This document shows, in pieces, positions 1 through 3,973 of a stretch of 6,362 nucleotides of DNA. The notes beneath the pieces were generated by a model. That model was not told where the DNA came from. It made no database searches and worked only from the letters and a program-made list of their open reading frames with translations. A program made the position numbers and the translations under genes. Where the stretch lies: the NCBI GenBank assembly GCA_023391725.1, contig JAEWAH010000014.1:1-6362 (forward strand), written 5' to 3'. The stretch is from Bacillota bacterium (lineage in GTDB: Bacteria > Bacillota > Clostridia > Christensenellales > Aristaeellaceae). Positions within the stretch are counted from its first letter, which is position 1, and every line of letters begins with the position of its first letter.

Positions 1-834
1 GAGCATAATGGGCCAGATAATGGTGTGGAAACGCACGATCTCCTTGCCCACCAGATGGATGTCCGCGGGCCAATATTTGCGATAGAGCGAATCGTCTTTG
101 CTGCCGTATCCCAGAGCGGTGATATAGTTGGACAGCGCGTCCAGCCACACGTACACCGTATGCTTGGGGTCAAAATCCACCGGAATCCCCCACTTGATAG
201 TGGTACGGCTCACGCACAGGTCGTTAAGGCCGGGACGAAGAAAGTTATTGAGCATCTCGTTGGTACGGGAAACAGGCTGGATGAAGCCGGGATGCTCCTC
301 GATATACTGGATCAGCCAGTCCTGATACTTGGAAAGCTTAAAGAAGTAGCTTTCCTCCCGCATCTTCTCTACCGGCCGGCCGCAGTCCGGGCACATCCCG
401 TCCTTGAGTTGCAGCTCGGTCCAGAAAGATTCGCAGGGCGTGCAATACCAGCCCTCGTATTCGCTCTTGTAGATATCCCCCTGGTCGAAAAGTTGCCGGA
501 ATATCTTCTGAACGCTCAGGCCGTGCCGTTCATCGCTGGTGCGGATAAAATCATCATACTCCACATCCATCAGCTTCCACAGCTTCTTGATCCCGGCCAC
601 GATCTCATCCACGTACTGCTGGGGCGTCACGCCCTTTTGCTGGGCCTTGCGCTCGATCTTCTGCCCATGCTCGTCCGTACCGGTAAGAAAGTAGGTATCA
701 AAGCCCGTAAGCTTCTTAAACCTGGCCATGGTATCTGCCGCCACGGAACAGTAGGCGTGCCCGATATGCAGATTATCGCTGGGATAGTAGATGGGCGTGG
801 TGATATAGAAAGTCTTCTTGTCCTCCCCGGCCAT
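1..834 (-). CDS. metG: Methionyl-tRNA synthetase, N-terminal part (runs off the left edge)
   Basis: This cytoplasmic enzyme charges tRNA-Met with methionine using ATP, for both initiation and elongation. The visible 278 codons are open to the window edge, roughly 40% of a typical 630-660 residue bacterial MetG. The class I signature HIGH lies at residues 23-26 in the context YYPSDNLHIGHAY. The motif LTGTDEHGQKIE follows at 50-61. A zinc knuckle in the connective peptide has C131/C134 and C148/C151 (CTPC...CPDC), the four-cysteine form. The motif VYVWLDALSNY near residue 237 lies in the catalytic core. The KMSKS loop, the anticodon-binding domain and any C-terminal tRNA-binding domain lie outside the window. 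The ATG at 834 is supported by a strong Shine-Dalgarno (AAAGGAGGA, 841-849) six bases upstream. The gene is preceded by its own T-box leader and promoter, so it is probably controlled by uncharged tRNA-Met. Identity is near certain. Confidence 0.97.
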   Translation of the reverse strand, partial: MAGEDKKTFYITTPIYYPSDNLHIGHAYCSVAADTMARFKKLTGFDTYFLTGTDEHGQKIERKAQQKGVTPQQYVDEIVAGIKKLWKLMDVEYDDFIRTSDERHGLSVQKIFRQLFDQGDIYKSEYEGWYCTPCESFWTELQLKDGMCPDCGRPVEKMREESYFFKLSKYQDWLIQYIEEHPGFIQPVSRTNEMLNNFLRPGLNDLCVSRTTIKWGIPVDFDPKHTVYVWLDALSNYITALGYGSKDDSLYRKYWPADIHLVGKEIVRFHTIIWPIML

Positions 835-861
835 GGATACTCCTCCTTTACGTTTACGCGC

Positions 862-892
862 AAAAAAACCGCCCCCATAGAAAAGGGGCGGG
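862..892 (-). terminator. Regulated intrinsic terminator of the metG T-box leader
   Basis: On the minus strand, CCGCCCC (885-891) pairs with GGGGCGG (869-875) around a TTTTCTATG loop. Seven T residues (862-868) follow directly. The T-box antiterminator sequence lies just upstream, as expected for the switch: without uncharged tRNA the hairpin forms and stops transcription 28 bases before the metG start codon. Confidence 0.93.
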
Positions 893-1083
893 AATAACCC
901 GCGGTACCACCCTGATTTGTAACTTCATTGCGGATATCGGCGCCACCCGACGCGGCCTACATCGCTTCGGCCGCGATGCTCCGGGGCCATGTTCCCGCCT
1001 TCTCGATGGCCGCCTCTCACCTTTCGCGGCTCTCTTGACATCTTAAACGCGGTACTCTTCCCATCCTCGCATGCGTTTGGAAT
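862..1083 (-). ncRNA. T-box riboswitch leader of metG, Met (AUG) specifier
   Basis: This cis-acting leader senses uncharged tRNA-Met and lets transcription continue into metG. Read on the minus strand, the Stem I start with the conserved GAGGATGGGAAGAGTA block is at 1053-1068. GCGA-GATG near 1062-1070 can close the stem with CATCGC at 973-978. An AGAGAG...GGTGAGA segment near 1015-1040 resembles the distal Stem I region. The specifier codon ATG lies at 988-990, in the usual place just before the descending strand (GAACATGGCCCCGGAGC). The canonical antiterminator T-box sequence AGGGTGGTACCGCGG is at 899-913. Its TGGT pairs with an ACCA 3' end, which fits the A73 discriminator of tRNA-Met. An intrinsic terminator follows at 862-892. 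Specifier, discriminator match and downstream gene all agree on methionine. The 5' end is inferred from the promoter. Confidence 0.95.
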
Positions 1084-1089
1084 GTTCCT

Positions 1090-1118
1090 ATTATATGCAG
1101 GATTTGGGGAAAAGTCAA
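1090..1118 (-). promoter_or_regulatory. Sigma-A promoter of the metG T-box transcript
   Basis: On the minus strand a -35 box TTGACT (1113-1118) and a perfect -10 box TATAAT (1090-1095) are separated by 17 bases. Transcription would start near 1083, just before the first conserved T-box element. A weaker pair further upstream (TTGACT at 1185-1190 and TTAAAT at 1162-1167, also 17 bases apart) could be a second promoter, but its -10 box matches at only four of six positions. Confidence 0.9.
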
Positions 1119-1218
1119 ATGGTTTTGAGGCTTATAGGGCATGTCTTTTGAGTAAACGATTATTTAATGGTTGTGATCATATTAAGTCAAGCTGCTGATT
1201 ATCAGTTACGGAAGATCG

Positions 1219-1424
1219 CCCAACCAAAAGCCTTCCCCTTGAGGGGAAGGTGGCGCGCCAGCGCTGGATGAGGTGTAGCTACCCGGGGGTGCTATGCACT
1301 TGTTCCGCCACAAAACACCTCATCTACCGCCTTCGTCGGCACCTTTGCCTCCCTCATCCGCCACTTACGGGCGGCACCTTCCCCTAAAGGGGAAGGCAAG
1401 ACGGGAAGACTTTTGGTGGGTTGG
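1219..1424. repeat. Non-coding inverted-repeat element, MITE-like or intergenic repeat
   Basis: This 206-base stretch has no convincing gene but strong symmetry. The left end (CCCAACCAAAAG, 1219-1230) is mirrored by CTTTTGGTGGGTTGG at 1410-1424. Just inside are two near-identical small palindromes, each a perfect 9-bp stem CCTTCCCCT/AGGGGAAGG: 1231-1250 with a TG loop and 1377-1396 with an AA loop. Both are flanked inward by GGTGGC or its complement. Further in, GATGAGGTGT (1267-1276) pairs with ACACCTCATC (1315-1324), and a related CCTCATCCGCC follows at 1350-1361. The whole can fold into one long imperfect hairpin. CCTTCCCCTnnAGGGGAAGG followed by GATGAGGTG is a pattern I associate with dispersed intergenic repeats in gut Clostridia. 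That recollection needs a genome search. No transposase is present. It lies between the spmB stop and the metG promoter, and nothing else is recognised in 1119-1482. Confidence 0.75.
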
Positions 1425-1482
1425 TCTCATGCAGATGATCAAGGGCCTGAATCCAGCTCGGACCGCACCACAAAATCGTCGT

Positions 1483-1983
1483 TTATCTGAAAAAAAATCC
1501 CGCCGCCACACTCCCCGCCAGCCAGGCGGCCAGCGCTGCTGGAACGGCGTACCTGCTCTTCTTGATCCCCGCAGCTCCCAGATACAGCCCGCAGGTATAG
1601 AAAATGGTCTCTGTTGATCCCATCAAAACGCTGGCTACAAGCCCCGCACGGCTGTCCGCACCATATTTCTCCAAAATGCTTTGCAGCATGGCCAGGGACG
1701 CGGAGCCGCTGAAGGGCCTCAAAAGCATCAGCGGCGCCACGCTATCGGGGATGCCCAGGAAAGAAAACACAGGGGACAAGACCTGAGTTAGACTGTCCAG
1801 AAAGCCCGAGCGCTGCATCAAAAGGATAGCCGAGAGCATGGCGATCATGTAGGGCAGGATCGAGATGGCCGTTTTGAGCCCTTCCTTTGCGCCTTCCACA
1901 AATGCTTCATACACGGGCACGCCCTTTAAAAGTCCAGCCCCTACAATAGCGAGGATCAATCCCGGCAGCAGCCACTTATCCAT
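1483..1983 (-). CDS. spmB: Spore maturation protein B (nucleoside-transporter Gate-domain membrane protein)
   Basis: The 166-residue hydrophobic protein matches SpmB in length and sequence features. In Bacillus subtilis, SpmA and SpmB are needed for full spore core dehydration and heat resistance. The molecular activity is unknown, though both carry the Gate fold also found in nucleoside transporters. Visible features: an N-terminal membrane segment (about residues 3-20, LLPGLILAIVGAGLLKGVPV), KEGLKTAISILPYMIAMLSAIL (about 34-55), and the conserved PLMLLRPFSGSASL (about 84-97). GSTETIFYTCGLYLGAAGI follows (about 122-140), with a C-terminal segment rich in Ala and Gly. The start ATG at 1983 overlaps the 3' end of spmA by eight bases (ATGGATAA), with a GGGAGG Shine-Dalgarno upstream, so the two are translationally coupled and surely one operon. 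The stop is TAA. Confidence 0.95.
   Translation of the reverse strand: MDKWLLPGLILAIVGAGLLKGVPVYEAFVEGAKEGLKTAISILPYMIAMLSAILLMQRSGFLDSLTQVLSPVFSFLGIPDSVAPLMLLRPFSGSASLAMLQSILEKYGADSRAGLVASVLMGSTETIFYTCGLYLGAAGIKKSRYAVPAALAAWLAGSVAAGFFFR
1490..1530 (-). terminator. Possible terminator overlapping the 3' end of spmB
   Basis: Within the last codons of spmB, the minus strand carries GCCGCC (1525-1530), a 17-base spacer, GGCGGC (1502-1507), then GGGA and a run of eight T residues (1490-1497). An alternative smaller hairpin (CCGCC/GGCGG, 1515-1529) competes. The T run encodes the terminal Phe-Phe-Phe codons, so it may be coding only. The four-base gap between stem and T tract lowers confidence. 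No other terminator is visible between the spmB stop and the repeat element. Confidence 0.35.
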
Positions 1984-2563
1984 GGCGCTTCTCCCTCCCG
2001 GTCCGCTGCATGATCATGCAAAAGAGGATGCCTACAAAAGCAGAAACAGCCGTTGCGATGAGGGTAGGCAGTATGACAGCGCCGGGATTCTGGGAGCCCA
2101 TCACCATTCGGAGAGTCAAAACCGTCCCCGGGAAGAGCTGTACACTGGAGGCGTTGAGCACCAGAAACATGCAGATGGCGCGGCTTGCCGTTTCGCTTCC
2201 CCCGTTTTCCAACGTAAGCTGGTTCATGGCCTTGATGCCCATGGGCGTGGCCGCGTTGCCCAGCCCCAGCATGTTGGCCGATAGATTCATGGTAATGCTC
2301 TTGCGCGTTTCCTCTTCCTTTACATCCGGGAACAGAAACGATAAAATGGGGCGAAGCAACTTTGTAAGCCCTTCCACCGCTCCGGAGCGCTTTAATATCT
2401 CCATCAGCCCGCACCACACGGCAAATCCTCCGGCAAGGCGCAAAAGAAGGGAGACAGCGTCCACTGCCCCCTGGATCATGGAATCATTCATTTGTCCCAC
2501 GGATCCCCCGAACAACCCGAACAGCAGGGAGAGAAGGACCATCCCTCCCCAAATGTAGTTCAT
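1976..2563 (-). CDS. spmA: Spore maturation protein A (nucleoside-transporter Gate-domain membrane protein)
   Basis: This membrane protein partners SpmB in making the dehydrated spore core. With the ATG at 2563 it has 195 residues, matching the roughly 196 of B. subtilis SpmA. Visible: membrane segments at about 4-20 (IWGGMVLLSLLFGLFGG), 34-56 and 161-185, plus hydrophobic LLRPILSFLFP (69-79). The family-typical NLSANMLGLGNAATPMG lies at 93-109, followed by AICMFLVLNASSVQLFPGT (129-147). The reading frame stays open upstream to an ATG at 2668. I reject that start because the strong Shine-Dalgarno AAGGAGGAG (2575-2583) would then lie inside the coding region. The added residues also do not look like SpmA, and the longer form would overlap the divergent abrB promoter. 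A TTG at 2566, directly before the ATG, sits eight bases from the Shine-Dalgarno and is an alternative start. In B. subtilis these genes follow dacB; here no dacB precedes them. Confidence 0.94.
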   Translation of the reverse strand: MNYIWGGMVLLSLLFGLFGGSVGQMNDSMIQGAVDAVSLLLRLAGGFAVWCGLMEILKRSGAVEGLTKLLRPILSFLFPDVKEEETRKSITMNLSANMLGLGNAATPMGIKAMNQLTLENGGSETASRAICMFLVLNASSVQLFPGTVLTLRMVMGSQNPGAVILPTLIATAVSAFVGILFCMIMQRTGREKRHG

Positions 2564-2574
2564 CAACGGCAGTT

Positions 2575-2583
2575 CTCCTCCTT
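2575..2583 (-). promoter_or_regulatory. Ribosome binding site that fixes the spmA start
   Basis: AAGGAGGAG on the minus strand lies 8 bases before TTG (2566) and 11 before ATG (2563). It rules in favour of the short SpmA form. I could not identify a convincing sporulation-sigma promoter upstream of it. Confidence 0.8.
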
Positions 2584-2624
2584 GACTATAAGTCGAAATT
2601 TCGGGAAAAATCCTGAAAATGGTA

Positions 2625-2653
2625 TTGACAGTATCATACAAACCAGCTAGAAT
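2625..2653 (+). promoter_or_regulatory. Sigma-A promoter of the abrB-family gene
   Basis: A perfect -35 box TTGACA (2625-2630), a 17-base spacer and the -10 box TAGAAT (2648-2653) predict a start near 2660, about 40 bases before the abrB ATG. The -10 region lies within an inverted repeat (CTAGA-ATAAC-TCTAG, 2647-2661) that could be an operator. Confidence 0.88.
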
Positions 2654-2661
2654 AACTCTAG
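2647..2661. promoter_or_regulatory. Inverted repeat over the abrB -10 box, candidate operator
   Basis: CTAGA and TCTAG are perfect inverted 5-base arms separated by ATAAC. They overlap the -10 box and predicted start of the abrB transcript, where a bound repressor would block initiation. AbrB proteins are known to repress their own genes, but AbrB sites are poorly defined, so the binding partner is a guess. A symmetry this short can arise by chance. Confidence 0.35.
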
Positions 2662-2700
2662 TTTCCATTTAATTTTGGGCTTCCGGAAAGGAGGGATTCC

Positions 2701-2943
2701 ATGAAGTCCACCGGTGTTGTTCGCAAACTGGATGAACTTGGTCGCATTGTTATTCCCATCGAGCTGCGCAGGACTATGGATATCGCCATCAAGGACACTC
2801 TGGAGATCTTCGTTGATGGGGATCAGATCATCCTCAAGAAGTATCATCCGGCTTGTATCTTCTGCAACGACGCGCGCGATGTCATCCTGTACAAAGGAAA
2901 ACTGGTGTGCAAGACCTGCCTGGAAGAACTGAAAAAAGGCTGA
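2701..2943 (+). CDS. abrB: AbrB-family transition-state regulator with C-terminal CxxC...CxxC tail
   Basis: This is a small DNA-binding protein of 80 residues. Residues 1-47 match the AbrB/SpoVT swapped-hairpin DNA-binding domain almost throughout: KSTGVVRKLDELGRIVIP, then IELRRTMDIA and IILKK, with the basic residues R8, R15, R23 and R24 of the binding face present. In B. subtilis AbrB represses stationary-phase and early sporulation genes during growth. The C-terminal part differs from the 96-residue B. subtilis protein: it is shorter and carries C52-x2-C55 and C70-x2-C73 (CIFC...CKTC), a zinc-ribbon-like spacing of 14 residues, which I associate with clostridial AbrB proteins. The start is supported by AAAGGAGGG (2687-2695) five bases upstream. 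The gene is divergent from spmA and has its own promoter and terminator. The family is certain; orthology to B. subtilis AbrB rather than its paralogue Abh is not proven. Confidence 0.93.
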   Translation: MKSTGVVRKLDELGRIVIPIELRRTMDIAIKDTLEIFVDGDQIILKKYHPACIFCNDARDVILYKGKLVCKTCLEELKKG

Positions 2944-3019
2944 GCCCGTTTTCACACTTTATGGGAAGCAATCCTGACAGGGGTAACGGAACAATTCATT
3001 GTATGGCCCTTGGCAGATG

Positions 3020-3051
3020 AAAATGCCCCCGCTTTATGCGGGGGCATTTTT
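3020..3051. terminator. Strong intrinsic terminator between convergent abrB and the Crp/Fnr gene
   Basis: A 13-bp stem, AAAATGCCCCCGC (3020-3032) with GCGGGGGCATTTT (3038-3050), closes a TTTAT loop and ends in a T tract on the plus strand. It terminates abrB. Because the left arm begins with A residues, the hairpin also carries a short T run on the minus strand and may end the convergent regulator transcript, whose stop is at 3093. Confidence 0.92.
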
Positions 3052-3092
3052 ATGCATTCACATTGATAGTCTAAACAACCTAAGGAAATCGA

Positions 3093-3836
3093 TCACTCTT
3101 CCCCATCCCCTGCCGCCTGCTCCGCAAGCATGTCTGGCCGCAGCACGCGCAGACGCTTGTTGCCCCTGGCTAAAAGGATCCCTTCCTTCTCCATCCGGGA
3201 GATCTTCCGGCTTACGGTTTCCCTGGCGATCCCCAGGTAATTGGCCATTCCCTCACGGCTTAGTGGCAGCAATATTTCCGGTCCATCCGGCCCCGCCGCC
3301 ATATATTTTTGGGAAAACTCCATCAAAAGCGCGGCGATTCTGGCATCTGCCCGGCCACCGGAGGCCGTCTGCAATATCCCTTCCAGCCGGATCACGCGCT
3401 TGCCCAATTCCTCCACCAGCCGGGCGGCCATTTGAGGGTATGTAATAAGCATTTCCCGAAAATGCTCCCTTGAGAATGCGCAGGTCCTCACCTGCTCCAG
3501 TGCCTCCACGGAATAGGCGGCCTGCCTGTTCCCGAACAGGTACAATTCCCCGAAGTAATCATCACGGGAAAGAATGGAAAGAATCTTCTCCCGCCCATCC
3601 GCCGAAACGGTCACGATCTTGGCGCGCCCCTTCAAGATCACGGTAAGGGCCTGGGGCACATCCCCCTGGTTCAAAAGCCGCTCCCCTTTTTGATAGGTGC
3701 AGCAGGTTGTATGTTCCGCCATGTTCTTCAAATCATCATATTGAAGTGAGGCGAAAAGAGGCACCTTGCGCATGCACAGGTCCTTCAAGCAGTCGACGCA
3801 GTTCAAATTGCAGTTCAAGCCATGGCCCCCTTCCAT
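3093..3836 (-). CDS. Crp/Fnr-family regulator with FNR-like cysteines, likely oxygen or redox sensor
   Basis: This 247-residue one-component transcription factor is predicted to regulate the divergent pflB. Residues 9-21 form C-x3-C-x2-C-x4-C (CNLNCVDCLKDLC), close to the N-terminal cluster of E. coli FNR (C-x3-C-x2-C-x5-C). Cys119 in QVRTCAFSREHF aligns with FNR Cys122, the fourth iron-sulfur ligand. The sensor beta-roll spans about 26-125 with DYFGELYLFG at 93-102. The residues aligned with Crp Arg82 and Ser83, which bind cAMP, appear to be Gln105 and Ala106, arguing against cAMP. The dimer helix is about 130-160. The winged helix has LSREGMANYLGIARETVSRK at about 192-211, with R205-E206-x3-R210 as in Crp. 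The ATG at 3836 has a poor ribosome site and lies only about five bases from the predicted transcript start. A TTG at 3818 behind GGAAGGGGG is an alternative that keeps all cysteines. Family certain; iron-sulfur sensing inferred. Confidence 0.92.
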   Translation of the reverse strand: MEGGHGLNCNLNCVDCLKDLCMRKVPLFASLQYDDLKNMAEHTTCCTYQKGERLLNQGDVPQALTVILKGRAKIVTVSADGREKILSILSRDDYFGELYLFGNRQAAYSVEALEQVRTCAFSREHFREMLITYPQMAARLVEELGKRVIRLEGILQTASGGRADARIAALLMEFSQKYMAAGPDGPEILLPLSREGMANYLGIARETVSRKISRMEKEGILLARGNKRLRVLRPDMLAEQAAGDGEE

Positions 3837-3847
3837 TCCCCAGCTAT

Positions 3848-3877
3848 ACTATAGATGTTTACACTTTCTTCTGTCAA
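3848..3877 (-). promoter_or_regulatory. Sigma-A promoter of the Crp/Fnr regulator gene
   Basis: On the minus strand, TTGACA (3872-3877) and TATAGT (3848-3853) are 18 bases apart, predicting a start near 3841. That leaves almost no leader before the ATG at 3836 and about 22 bases before the TTG at 3818. The TGTGA palindrome lies 14 bases upstream of the -35 box, so the regulator could also affect its own gene. Confidence 0.75.
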
Positions 3878-3890
3878 GCAGCTTTAAAAT

Positions 3891-3906
3891 TGTGATTGCG
3901 GTCACA
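3891..3906. promoter_or_regulatory. Crp/Fnr-type operator, perfect TGTGA-N6-TCACA palindrome
   Basis: TGTGA (3891-3895), TTGCGG, TCACA (3902-3906) is an exact match to the palindrome used by E. coli Crp and, as known, by B. subtilis Fnr. Its centre (3898.5) is 41.5 bases upstream of the predicted pflB start near 3940, the classic class II activator position. The recognition helix of the adjacent regulator (R-E-x3-R) is of the kind that reads TGTGA. Overlapping it, 3893-3906 (TGATTGCGGTCACA) matches the CcpA cre consensus TGWNANCGNTNWCA at nine of ten defined positions. Confidence 0.85.
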
Positions 3907-3927
3907 GCATGGCATGGCTGCCTTTAG

Positions 3928-3933
3928 TACAAT
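3928..3933 (+). promoter_or_regulatory. -10 box of the pflB promoter
   Basis: TACAAT matches the sigma-A -10 consensus at five of six positions and predicts a start near 3940, some 34 bases before the ATG. At the matching -35 position (3905-3910, CAGCAT) there is no recognisable box. The activator palindrome lies where a class II activator would replace it. This reads as an activator-dependent promoter. Confidence 0.7.
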
Positions 3934-3973
3934 ATAGGGGTAAAGATTTTTAGGGAAAGAGGCAATTCCGAAC

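Noticed and set aside
25..897. 290-codon plus-strand open frame opposite metG
   Set aside because: It lies antisense to a clear metG with HIGH and zinc motifs, runs through the T-box terminator, and its peptide has no recognisable features.
989..1198. 69-codon plus-strand frame across the T-box leader and promoter
   Set aside because: Lies entirely over a well-defined RNA leader on the other strand; no ribosome site or similarity.
1219..1424. CRISPR array
   Set aside because: The repeated units are inverted palindromes, only two copies, with no regular spacers and no cas genes nearby.
1294..1617. 107-codon plus-strand frame across the repeat element into spmB
   Set aside because: Composition follows the repeat palindromes and the antisense of spmB; no protein features.
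1956..2417. 153-codon minus-strand frame overlapping spmA in another phase
   Set aside because: The spmA frame has family motifs and a proper start; this peptide is low-complexity and His/Gly-rich.
2564..2668. N-terminal extension of SpmA to an upstream ATG at 2668
   Set aside because: It would bury the strong ribosome site at 2575-2583, overlap the abrB promoter and make the protein 35 residues longer than the family norm.
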